This document shows, piece by piece, positions 57,155 to 64,000 of a stretch of 64,000 nt of DNA. The notes beneath the pieces were generated by a model that saw only the letters and a program-made list of their open reading frames with translations, searched no databases and had not been told where the DNA came from. The first letter of the stretch is position 1, and each line of letters starts with the position of its first letter. This stretch comes from Rubrivivax rivuli. Its GTDB lineage: Bacteria; Pseudomonadota; Gammaproteobacteria; Burkholderiales; Burkholderiaceae_C. The stretch lies in NCBI RefSeq assembly GCF_004016505.1, contig NZ_SACR01000005.1, positions 186,001-250,000 on the forward strand, read 5' to 3'. The position numbers and the translations under genes are program-made.

Positions 57155-59880
57155 AGCTTCACGCGCAGCGTCAGGTAGTACTGGCGCCCGTTGTTGTAGA
57201 CGGCGGTGGGCTGGCTGGTGTTGTCGGCGTAGTACTTGAGCACCGGGTTGTTGAGGTTCATGCCGTCCAGGCTGAGCGTGAAGCGCTCGTTGATCTTCCA
57301 GCCCAGGCTCGCCGAGAGCGTGGCCGTGTCGGCCTGGTTCTGCGCCGAGGCGCGGTCCAGCCCGTTGAAGAACTTCGAGCGGAAGTTGTAGGCCACACGG
57401 GCGTTGAAGGTGTCGTTCTCGAACCAGGCGCCGGCGTTCCAGGTGTGCTTGCTGTTGCCCACCAGCGGGCGGCCGCCTTGCTCTTCACCGTCGGCGTAGG
57501 TGTAGTTCAGGTTGGCACCGAAGCCCGCGCCAAAGCTCTGCTGCCAGCCGAACTCCAGCCCCTTCACGCGGCCCTTGCTGTTGACAGGCGAACTGATGCG
57601 GTAGGTGTCGAAGCGGCGGTTCTGTTCGTTGAAGTAGACGCCATCGCTCACGCCGAAGCCGACGTAGTTCTTCAGGTCCATCACGAAGAGCCCGGCCGAG
57701 AGCACCGAGCGTGGCGCGAAGTACCACTCCAGCGAGGCGTCGAGGTTCGTCGAGCGGATGGGCTCCAGGTTCGGGTTGCCGCCGCTGCCGGTGCGGTTGG
57801 TGTCGTCCAGACTCACCGAGCCGCCCAGGGCGCTGAAGTCAGGCCGCGCCAGCGTCTTGGCCAGTGCGAAGCGGCCCACGAGGTTCGGGCTCAGGTCCCA
57901 CTTCAGGTTCAGGCTGGGCAGCACGTCGGTGTGCGTGTTCTCCACCAGCTTGCGGTAGAACGAGCCGAAGGCCGAGGTGGTGATGGCGCCGGGCACCGCG
58001 CAAGGCGCTTGAACCGCGCACACGCTGCCCGGGATGGCCACGTTGGTCAGCACGCCCACCTTGCTCTGCACCACGCGCACGCCGACGTTGCCCGACCAGC
58101 CCTCGCCGAGGAAGTTGCCCATCACGTAGGCGGCCAGGTTCTTCTCCTCCATCGCGAATTCGCCGGGGAAGTACTGGCGTTCCAGCGGGTCGCGGTTGGA
58201 GAAGCGGTTGCCCCAGGCTTCGAGCACACCGGGGTCGAGCTGCCACACGTTGCGCAGGAAGTTGCCGCTCAGGCCCTTGCCGAAATCAGACGGGTAGGTC
58301 TGCCCGTTCCAGGCCGGCAGGTTGGCCACGTTGAAGGGGTCGGCGCTCCACTTCGGGCCCTGGGCCACGAACTGGCTGTCGCGCTCGTGCTTGGTGCTGC
58401 GCAGGCCGGTCTTCACGCTGCTGAACAGGCCCTCGGTGAAGCGCCATTCGCCATCGAGCTGCGCCCAGTCTTCGTTGTCCTTCGTGCGCGCGGGGCTGGC
58501 GCCGAAGATCCAGTCCAGCCGCGTGCCGGTGAACACCGCCGGGTTGCCAGCGCGCACGCCGGAATCGGGCGCCCGGTCGATGCCGTTGAGCGTCCAGCTC
58601 GCGCCGGTGTTGAAGACGTCGCCTTCGAAGACGGCCTGGCTCGGCGTCTCGCCCTTGCCGCGGCTGCTGCCGAGCTTGCCGCTCACCGTCAGGTTGCCGG
58701 TCTTGAACTGGCCGTCGAGGTTGACGAAGCCGGTTTCCGAGCGTGCGTCGGGCCGCAGGATGTTGTCGACGATGACGTACTGGTTGCCGGGGATGGGCGT
58801 GAAGCTGGCCTTCACCAGCGTGCCGTCCTTCACCACGTAGCCGGCGTCGGGGGCCTGCGGTGCCTGGTTGCCGCCGCCGCCCAGGATGCGGCTGCCCCAC
58901 ACGAGGTAGTTGCGGTTGTAGTTGCGCGCCTTCATCTCCGAGGTGAAGGCCGTGAGGTCGAAGCCCAGTTCCTTGGTGGGCTGCACCTGCACGGTGATGA
59001 GGCCGCCGGTGCGTTCACGCGTCTGCTCGAAGAGCGCCGAGCCCACGGCATTCGGGTAGGCCACGCCGGCCAGATCGGGGTTGGTCTGCGCGATGGGGCT
59101 GGTGGCCGAGATGCGGCTGTAGCCCAGCGTCTCGATGCCGTCGCGGCGCAGGCTGCGCTTCTGCGAGAACACCTGCGCCATCACGCCCACGGTCTCGCCC
59201 TTCCAGTTGATCAGTGCGCTGAGCTGGGGGTCGGTCTTGCGCGGCAGGTCGGCATAGACCGCGCCCACGCTGGCTTCCAGCGTCAGGGCCTGGCGGAACT
59301 CCAGCGGCTTGCGCGTCTGGATGTCCACCGCGCCGGCCACGCCGCCTTCCACCAGGTCGGCCTGCGCGCTCTTGCGCACCACCACCTGCTTGACCAGTTC
59401 GCTCGGCAGCAGCGAGTAGCTGACGCTGCGGCCCACGGTGCCGGTCTGGTTGAGCACGAACCAGTCGCCCGAGCCGATGCCGTGGCCGTTGATCAGCGTC
59501 TGGGTCAGGCTGGGGTTGGTGCCGCGCAGGCTGACGCGGTCGTTCTCGTCGAAACCGCCTTCGCTGGCGCTGGCCGAGCTGATGGCCACGCCGGGCACGC
59601 GCTGCAGCGAATCGGCGATGTTCTTGTCGGGCATCTTGCCGATGTCTTCGGCGGTGATGACCTCGGCCACGCTGTCCAGGCCGCGCTTCTGGCGCAGCGC
59701 CGATTCCAGCGAGGCGCGGATGCCGGTGACGACGATGCGCTGGGCTTCGGCGGGGGCGGCGGCGGGCTTGGCGGCCGGGGCGGGTGTGGTCTGGGCCCCC
59801 GCGGGCGCAGCGCCCAGGGCGGCGGCGCCGAACAGCAGCGCCGAGACGGCGCGGGCAACCGGGGTGGTGTGGAGCTTCAT
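57151..59880 (-). CDS. TonB-dependent receptor, TIGR01782 type (carbohydrate/chito-oligosaccharide)
   Basis: A 909-residue outer-membrane receptor of the Caulobacter/Xanthomonas TIGR01782 class used for complex sugars. Signal peptide about 1-29 (ending PAGAQ); plug with QRIVVTGIRASLESAL, DIGKMPDKNIADSLQRVPGV and SLRGTNPSLTQTLING; a long barrel ending YYLTLRVKL. ATG 59880 with the site GAGGA was chosen as the signal-peptide start; the frame is open far upstream. The adjoining GH18 hydrolase, GlcNAc kinase, GntR regulator and SIS deaminase point to chito-oligosaccharide as the ligand. Its 382-base upstream region has TGGTAT sites. Confidence 0.92.
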   Translation of the reverse strand: MKLHTTPVARAVSALLFGAAALGAAPAGAQTTPAPAAKPAAAPAEAQRIVVTGIRASLESALRQKRGLDSVAEVITAEDIGKMPDKNIADSLQRVPGVAISSASASEGGFDENDRVSLRGTNPSLTQTLINGHGIGSGDWFVLNQTGTVGRSVSYSLLPSELVKQVVVRKSAQADLVEGGVAGAVDIQTRKPLEFRQALTLEASVGAVYADLPRKTDPQLSALINWKGETVGVMAQVFSQKRSLRRDGIETLGYSRISATSPIAQTNPDLAGVAYPNAVGSALFEQTRERTGGLITVQVQPTKELGFDLTAFTSEMKARNYNRNYLVWGSRILGGGGNQAPQAPDAGYVVKDGTLVKASFTPIPGNQYVIVDNILRPDARSETGFVNLDGQFKTGNLTVSGKLGSSRGKGETPSQAVFEGDVFNTGASWTLNGIDRAPDSGVRAGNPAVFTGTRLDWIFGASPARTKDNEDWAQLDGEWRFTEGLFSSVKTGLRSTKHERDSQFVAQGPKWSADPFNVANLPAWNGQTYPSDFGKGLSGNFLRNVWQLDPGVLEAWGNRFSNRDPLERQYFPGEFAMEEKNLAAYVMGNFLGEGWSGNVGVRVVQSKVGVLTNVAIPGSVCAVQAPCAVPGAITTSAFGSFYRKLVENTHTDVLPSLNLKWDLSPNLVGRFALAKTLARPDFSALGGSVSLDDTNRTGSGGNPNLEPIRSTNLDASLEWYFAPRSVLSAGLFVMDLKNYVGFGVSDGVYFNEQNRRFDTYRISSPVNSKGRVKGLEFGWQQSFGAGFGANLNYTYADGEEQGGRPLVGNSKHTWNAGAWFENDTFNARVAYNFRSKFFNGLDRASAQNQADTATLSASLGWKINERFTLSLDGMNLNNPVLKYYADNTSQPTAVYNNGRQYYLTLRVKL

Positions 59881-60262
59881 GGCGGGTCCTCGGAAGGGCA
59901 GCAGGGTCGGTGTAGGGGACATGGGCAGGCGGTCCGTGCAGACCAGTTCAGCACCAGCGCCCGCCATGCAAACCACTTTATGCCACTTGAAGAACCAATG
60001 AAATACCACTTGTCTCGGTGGTTTCCCGGGTGGGTGACTGCCGAGCCTTTGTTTCACCCAGGGAGATGGTCGTTCTTCCCCGCGTTCAGAGAGTGGCAGG
60101 GGGTCATCGCAAAAATGCGACAGTCTCTCCGATTGGTATTTGATTGGTATCTTATGGGCTGAGGTCGACCCGAGCGCGACCAGGCGGCCCGCGTGAGGGG
60201 CTCCTGGGTCTGCATCGGCTGGCGTGGGCCGCACACCGCCAACCGGCGGGCCGCCAGCGGGC
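59881..60262 (-). other. 382-base non-coding region upstream of the TonB receptor
   Basis: No gene is seen. The stretch is clearly less GC-rich than its surroundings from about 59965 to 60160. It holds ATACCACTTG at 60003-60012, CCACTT copies near 59973 and 59983, and two GATTGGTAT repeats at 60131-60150. It is the probable promoter and operator region of the receptor-GH18 pair. Confidence 0.6.
60131..60150. promoter_or_regulatory. Tandem GATTGGTAT repeat, candidate NagR/NagQ operator
   Basis: Two copies of GATTGGTAT with an 11-base period (one helical turn), upstream of the TonB receptor. TTGGTAT is a half-site type known from HutC-subfamily GlcNAc regulators (for example B. subtilis NagR dre sites), and a GntR/UTRA gene is in the locus. 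Confidence 0.55.
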
Positions 60263-61348
60263 TCAGCGCGCGCTGGGGTTCAGCGTGCGGGGGTGGGCCT
60301 CCGGGGCTTCGCCCGGCTCTGGCGCCGCGTAGAGCGTGGTCGGGCCGCTGGGCGTTTGCCGCTCCACCTCGGCCTGCAGCTCGACATGGCGCCACAGGTG
60401 GGCCAAGGCGCCCTGCAGGTCGCCCTGCTTCTCCAGCAGTTGCGCCAACTGCCGGTGCGCCTGGCTCTGCTGCGGGCGCGACTGGATGCGCTCGGCCAGG
60501 GCCAGGCCGTGCAGCGTGCTGCGCACGGCGCCGGCTTCGTCGCCGCGGGCCAGCGCGATCTCGGTCCAGGTGCGGCTGGCGGCGGCCTCCAGCCAGTGGT
60601 GGCCCAGCCGCGCGGCCAGGCCCAGCGCCAGGCGGCAATCGGCCGTGGCCCAGGGCAGCTGGCCGCGGGCCAGTGCGGCGCGCGCCAGGTGCCAGTGCGC
60701 CTCGGCCTCGAACTCGCGGTGGCTGCCGCGCCGCGCCGCGGCCAGGCCGTGGGCGAAGTGGCGCTCCGCGTCTTCGAGCTGGCCGGTCTCGAAATGGCCC
60801 ACGCCGATGTTCAGCGCCACCTTGGCCGCCAGGTAGCTGTCGCCCTGCGGCCCCAGGCGCGCCAGCGCGTCGCGGTGGAAACGCAGCCCCGTGGTCCAGG
60901 CGCCCATGGCGTAGTGGATCTGGCCCAGGCCGATGCGCGCGGCCACACCCTCGCGCCAGGCGCCGGCGGCTTCGGCGCGGTCGAGCGCGCGCGACCACTG
61001 CTCGGTGGCTTCGAGGTAAAGGCCCTGCTGGTAGGCGATGCGGCCCAGCGCCTCGGCCATCTGCGCCGCCTGTGCCGGCAGCGCGGCGGCCTCGGCCTGG
61101 CGTGCGGCGGCCTGCAGCGTCTCGCGCAGCGCCAGCGCCCGGCCGCTGCGCTCCAGCAGGCGGAAGCGCTGGGCCAGCGTGTCCAGTGCCGCCGCGGTGT
61201 GGCCCTGGGCCCGCAGCGCGGCTTCCAGCGCGAGCAGTTGGCGCTCGGCCGCCGCCGGGTGGCGCGCGGCCACGCGGTGCAGACGGGCCAGCGCGACGGC
61301 CAGCCGGTCGCTGCAGGGGTCTGCGGTGGGCGGGTGGGGCGGCTTCAT
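60263..61348 (-). CDS. TPR-repeat protein in the GlcNAc locus
   Basis: A 361-residue cytoplasmic, all-helical protein with about seven tetratricopeptide-like repeats across residues 45-330 (AEALGRIAYQQGLYLEATEQW, GLGQIHYAMGAWTTGL, ALNIGVGHFETGQLEDAERHF, EAHWHLARAALARGQLPWA). No enzymatic or DNA-binding domain is seen. ATG 61348. It diverges from the GlcNAc kinase gene, with the operator-like palindrome at 61373-61402 between, so it is probably under the same control. It may be a scaffold or a regulator; its function is unknown. Confidence 0.72.
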   Translation of the reverse strand: MKPPHPPTADPCSDRLAVALARLHRVAARHPAAAERQLLALEAALRAQGHTAAALDTLAQRFRLLERSGRALALRETLQAAARQAEAAALPAQAAQMAEALGRIAYQQGLYLEATEQWSRALDRAEAAGAWREGVAARIGLGQIHYAMGAWTTGLRFHRDALARLGPQGDSYLAAKVALNIGVGHFETGQLEDAERHFAHGLAAARRGSHREFEAEAHWHLARAALARGQLPWATADCRLALGLAARLGHHWLEAAASRTWTEIALARGDEAGAVRSTLHGLALAERIQSRPQQSQAHRQLAQLLEKQGDLQGALAHLWRHVELQAEVERQTPSGPTTLYAAPEPGEAPEAHPRTLNPSAR

Positions 61349-61372
61349 GCGGTGTCGTCGGGCTGGGGCTTC

Positions 61373-61402
61373 AATTGGTATCTCTCCACTCTAATACCAA
61401 TT
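61373..61402. promoter_or_regulatory. Inverted repeat AATTGGTAT-N12-ATACCAATT, candidate NagR operator
   Basis: Perfect 9-bp arms whose starts are 21 bases apart (two helical turns), between the TPR and kinase genes. A second, interlaced perfect repeat, CCACTCTAA (61386-61394) / TTAGAGTGG (61423-61431), and another TGGTAT at 61429-61434 extend the site across the kinase promoter. Confidence 0.68.
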
Positions 61403-61429
61403 GACGATCGCTCCTCGTGGTCTTAGAGT
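61401..61429 (+). promoter_or_regulatory. Candidate sigma-70 promoter of the GlcNAc kinase operon
   Basis: TTGACG (61401-61406), a 17-base spacer, then TAGAGT (61424-61429). Transcription would start close to the ATG at 61440, implying a leaderless or nearly leaderless message; no ribosome site precedes that ATG. The operator half-sites overlap both ends, as expected for repression. Confidence 0.45.
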
Positions 61430-61439
61430 GGTATTTGTC

Positions 61440-62507
61440 ATGCAGACCGATACCCCTCAGGCGCTTCTCTCTACCGCCGTGCTTCCGCCCAGCGCCTTCG
61501 GGGCGACTGGGGCGCCGGTGCGGGCGCCGGGCTGGCCGGCACCGATTCTGAGGCCGGGCGCCCCGGCGCCGCGCTGGTGGCTGGCGGTGGACGGCGGCGG
61601 CACGCACACCCGCCTGCGCCTGGCCGAGGCCGGCGGGCGCGTGCGCGCCGAAGGCCAGGCCGGCCCCTCGGCCCTGGGGCAAGGGGCTGCCGCGGCCTGG
61701 GGCGCCATGGAAGCCGCCCTCGCCAGCGCCGCAGCGCAGGCGGGCCTGCCGCCGCCGGCCTGGGCCGACTGCGCGCTGGCCGCCGGGCTCTCGGGCGCCG
61801 GCGTCGCCGGCTGGGCCCAGGCCTTCCGCGAGGCCGACCCTGGCTGCGCCGCCTTGCTGCTGGCCAGCGACGGCGAAGCCGCGCTGCAGGCCGCCTTCGC
61901 GGGCGGACCGGGTGTGCTGCTGATCGCGGGCACCGGCTCGGTCTGCGAGGTGCGCCGTGCCGATGGCCAGCGGGCCACCGTCGGCGGCTGGGGCTGGCGC
62001 TGCGGCGACGAAGGCAGCGGCGCCTGGCTGGGCCGGCAGGCCCTGGCGCACGCACAGCGTGCGGTGGACGGGCGCGCCGTCTGCGGTGCGCTGGCGCGCG
62101 CCGTGCTGGCTGCGGTGCAGGCGGCGGTGCCCTGCCAGGCTGGCGGGGCCGGCGCCGTGGGCGACGCTGCATCGCCGGCCGCGGCCCTGCAGGCCTATGG
62201 CGACCGCGCCCGGCAGGGCGATCTGGCCGCGCTGGCCCCGTGGGTCACGCAGGCGGCCGCGCAGGGCGACCCCGCCGCCGAGGCGCTGCTCGCACAGGCT
62301 GCGCGTGAACTCGAGGCCCTGGTGCAGGCCGCCGACCCCAGCGGCCGCCTCCCCGTGGTGCTGGCCGGCAGCGTCGCGCGGCACCTGCAGCCCCGCCTGC
62401 ACAGCGACACTCGGGCGCGCTGCCAGCCCGCGCTGGCCGATGCCCCTGCCGGCGCGCTGCAATGGCTGCGTGCCGCCTTCCCCACCTCCAGCCCGAAACT
62501 GCCATGA
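61440..62507 (+). CDS. N-acetylglucosamine kinase, BadF/BadG/BcrA/BcrD ATPase family
   Basis: A 355-residue sugar kinase of the ASKHA fold that phosphorylates GlcNAc (or GlcN) at O6 after uptake. The phosphate-1 motif DGGGTHT begins at Asp51, phosphate-2 is AGTGSVCEV, and the block GGWGWRCGDEGSGAWLG is typical of the GlcNAc kinase branch. About 45 Ala/Pro-rich residues precede the fold, so the true start could lie further in, but no better ribosome site was found; ATG 61440 is adopted. Its stop overlaps the GntR gene (ATGA). Confidence 0.85.
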   Translation: MQTDTPQALLSTAVLPPSAFGATGAPVRAPGWPAPILRPGAPAPRWWLAVDGGGTHTRLRLAEAGGRVRAEGQAGPSALGQGAAAAWGAMEAALASAAAQAGLPPPAWADCALAAGLSGAGVAGWAQAFREADPGCAALLLASDGEAALQAAFAGGPGVLLIAGTGSVCEVRRADGQRATVGGWGWRCGDEGSGAWLGRQALAHAQRAVDGRAVCGALARAVLAAVQAAVPCQAGGAGAVGDAASPAAALQAYGDRARQGDLAALAPWVTQAAAQGDPAAEALLAQAARELEALVQAADPSGRLPVVLAGSVARHLQPRLHSDTRARCQPALADAPAGALQWLRAAFPTSSPKLP

Positions 62508-63250
62508 GCCCCACGCCAGCGCTGCCCTTCCGCTTCAAGCCCGACACCTCGGCCGCCTCGCCGCTGTACCTGCAGCTGGCGCAGGCGCTGTCCAAGGCCA
62601 TCGCCGAAGGCCTGTACCAGGCCGACGAGGCCCTGCCCTCGGAGCGCGTGCTGGCCGAGGCGCTGCAGGTCTCGCGCGTGACGGCGCGCAACGCCATCGA
62701 AAGGCTGGTGGAGCAGGGGCTGATCATCCGCAAGCGCGGCTCGGGCAACTACATCGCACCGCGGCTGGAGCAGCCTTTGACGCGCCTGTCGGGCTTCTCG
62801 GAAGAACTGCACCAGCGCGGCTTCATCCCGGGCTCGCGCTGGCTGTCGCGGGGCTTTGCCACCGCGGCGCCCGATGAGCAGCTCTCGCTCGAACTCAAGA
62901 GCGGCGAACGCGTGGCGCGCCTGGAGCGCCTGCGCCTGGCCGACACCACCGTGATGGCCTACGAACTGAGCGTGCTGCCCGCTTCGGTGCTGCCCGACCC
63001 CGAGGCCGTGAGCGCCTCGCTCTACAGCCACCTGGGCACGCACGGCCACGCGCCGGTGCGCGCCCTGCAGCACATCCGCGCGCTCAACACCGACGCCAAG
63101 CTCGCCGGCCTGCTGGAGGTGCCCACGGGTGCTGCGGTGCTCTACATCACGCGCGTGGGTTATGCCGCCAGTGGCAAGGCGGTGGAGCTCACGCACTCGT
63201 ATTGCCGCAGCGACTACTACGACTTCGTGGCGGAAATGCGGCGGGAGTGA
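62504..63250 (+). CDS. GntR/HutC-family regulator of GlcNAc use (NagR/NagQ-like)
   Basis: A 248-residue repressor. Winged helix at about 15-85 (SPLYLQLAQALSKAIAEGLY, LPSERVLAEALQVSRVTARNAI, RKRGSGNYIA) followed by a UTRA ligand-binding domain at about 100-240 (GFSEELHQRGFIPGS, LERLRLADTTVMAYELSVLP, YITRVGYAASGKAVELTHSY). HutC-subfamily members in GlcNAc loci are released by GlcN-6-P or GlcNAc-6-P. Coupled to the kinase (ATGA overlap) and 4 bases ahead of the SIS gene. The TGGTAT-type palindromes upstream are its probable sites. Confidence 0.9.
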   Translation: MSPTPALPFRFKPDTSAASPLYLQLAQALSKAIAEGLYQADEALPSERVLAEALQVSRVTARNAIERLVEQGLIIRKRGSGNYIAPRLEQPLTRLSGFSEELHQRGFIPGSRWLSRGFATAAPDEQLSLELKSGERVARLERLRLADTTVMAYELSVLPASVLPDPEAVSASLYSHLGTHGHAPVRALQHIRALNTDAKLAGLLEVPTGAAVLYITRVGYAASGKAVELTHSYCRSDYYDFVAEMRRE

Positions 63251-63254
63251 AGCC

Positions 63255-64000
63255 ATGATCGAAACCCGCACCCTGATGCTGCAGGAGGCGCTGTCCTCGC
63301 CCGAGCGCGTGGCCGTGCTGCTCGACCACGATGCCGCGGTCTACGAAGCCCTCGCTACCCGGCTGCGCGCGCGCCCGGCCGATGCGTTGCTGACGCTGGC
63401 GCGCGGCAGCTCCGACCACGCGGCGCAGCACCTGGCCTACCTGGTGATGGCGCGGCTGGGGCGTCTGGTGACCTCGCTGCCGATGTCGCTGCTCACGCTC
63501 TACGGCGCCCGGCTGCCGGCGGGGTCGCTGCACAGCTTCGCCTTCTCGCAATCGGGCCAGAGCCCCGATCTGGTGGAGCCCACGCGCGCCCTGCGTGCGG
63601 GCGGTGCCGGCACTGTGGCCCTGGTCAACGACACCGCCTCGCCGCTGGCCGCTGCGGCCGAATTCGTGCTGCCGCTGCACGCCGGGCCCGAGCGCAGCGT
63701 GGCCGCCACCAAGAGCTACATCGCGCAGCTGGTGGCCGGCGCGCGCCTGGTGGCGCACTGGCAGCAAGACGCCGTGCTGCAGGCCGCGGTGGCGGCGTTG
63801 CCCGAAGCGCTGGCCCGCGCCGCCGCGCAAGACTGGCAGTCCGCGCTGCCCGTGCTGCAGGGCGCGAGCCAGCTGTTCGTCATCGGCCGCGGCCCGGGCT
63901 TGGCCGTGGCCCAGGAGGCGGCGCTGAAGTTCAAGGAAACCTGCGGCATGCAGGCCGAGGCCTTTTCGGGCGCCGAGGTGCAGCACGGCCCCATGGCGCT
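63255..64000 (+). CDS. SIS-domain glucosamine-6-phosphate deaminase (NagB-II type), truncated by window end
   Basis: The first 248 residues of a two-SIS-domain protein related to the isomerase half of GlmS. SIS motifs are seen in LTLARGSSDHAAQHLAYL, the phosphate-binding SFAFSQSGQSPDLVE, and LVNDTASPLAAAAEFVLPL with GPERSVAATKSYIAQL; the second SIS starts at FVIGRGPGLAVAQEAALKFKET. No glutaminase domain precedes it, so it deaminates GlcN-6-P to fructose-6-P rather than making GlcN-6-P. It starts 4 bases after the regulator and completes the kinase-regulator-deaminase operon; nagA and a transporter may follow outside the window. Confidence 0.9.
   Translation, partial: MIETRTLMLQEALSSPERVAVLLDHDAAVYEALATRLRARPADALLTLARGSSDHAAQHLAYLVMARLGRLVTSLPMSLLTLYGARLPAGSLHSFAFSQSGQSPDLVEPTRALRAGGAGTVALVNDTASPLAAAAEFVLPLHAGPERSVAATKSYIAQLVAGARLVAHWQQDAVLQAAVAALPEALARAAAQDWQSALPVLQGASQLFVIGRGPGLAVAQEAALKFKETCGMQAEAFSGAEVQHGPMA

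Noticed and set aside
57070..60162. 1030-codon plus-strand frame opposite the TIGR01782 receptor
   Set aside because: Shadow of a GC-rich gene; the minus strand shows signal peptide, plug and barrel motifs.

Overview
The window is 64 kb of very GC-rich, densely packed chromosomal DNA. Genes use G/C at third codon positions, many start with GTG or TTG, and 1-8 base start/stop overlaps are common. The gene content and several gene orders (aspS-nudB followed by a YbhP-like nuclease and clsB; phoH-ybeY; lipB-lipA; a URC-type uracil operon; receptor-rich chemotaxis; PEP-CTERM and HAF-repeat proteins) point to a betaproteobacterium of the Burkholderiales, in the Rubrivivax/Leptothrix/Roseateles/Comamonadaceae neighbourhood. 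No rRNA, tRNA, insertion sequence, prophage or CRISPR array was seen. It reads as core and niche-adaptation chromosome, not an island.

Layout. 0-9 kb: end of aspS, a strong terminator, nudB, an EEP-family nuclease, cardiolipin synthase B, a HAF-repeat/PEP-CTERM protein, a patatin phospholipase, and a ligase-associated exonuclease and ATP-dependent DNA ligase separated by an inverted OmpA-like gene. 9-15.5 kb: a secreted DUF2059-like protein, then a TPR/O-GlcNAc-transferase-like enzyme (GT41) directly ahead of a type I secretion ABC transporter and its HlyD adaptor. 15.5-19.7 kb: a 7TMR-DISM histidine kinase/LuxR regulator pair, and phoH-ybeY. 19.7-23 kb: an operon for uracil catabolism by the URC route (URC1-like GTP cyclohydrolase II, URC4, upp). 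23-33.6 kb: a cyclase-STAND-TPR regulator, a PhyH-type dioxygenase divergent from a TonB-dependent receptor that is coupled to a BMP-family binding protein, a TetR/hydrolase divergent pair with a NemR-like operator, a hemerythrin protein and a small exported protein. 33.7-42 kb: lipB-lipA, a Cache/PAS histidine kinase, an adenine/adenosine deaminase and a YbbP-like permease.

41.9-52.8 kb is a chemosensory cluster on the minus strand: CheZ-like protein, cheY, cheA, three receptors, cheW, a free periplasmic Cache protein and a fourth receptor ending in a CheR/CheB-type pentapeptide. Two adjacent receptors share a 532-bp block with only about five mismatches. cheR, cheB and cheD are not in the cluster. 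53-56 kb holds a receiver-HisKA_3 hybrid kinase, a LuxR regulator and an EgtB/SenA-like protein that seems to have lost two of its three iron ligands.

56-64 kb is a chitin/N-acetylglucosamine utilisation locus: GH18 hydrolase, TIGR01782-type TonB receptor, TPR protein, BadF/BadG-type GlcNAc kinase, GntR/UTRA regulator and a SIS-domain GlcN-6-P deaminase cut by the window edge. TGGTAT half-sites, conspicuous in such GC-rich DNA, are clustered in its intergenic regions and probably mark the regulator's operators. The receptor and GH18 would bring in chito-oligosaccharides; the kinase and SIS enzyme would phosphorylate and deaminate the sugar.
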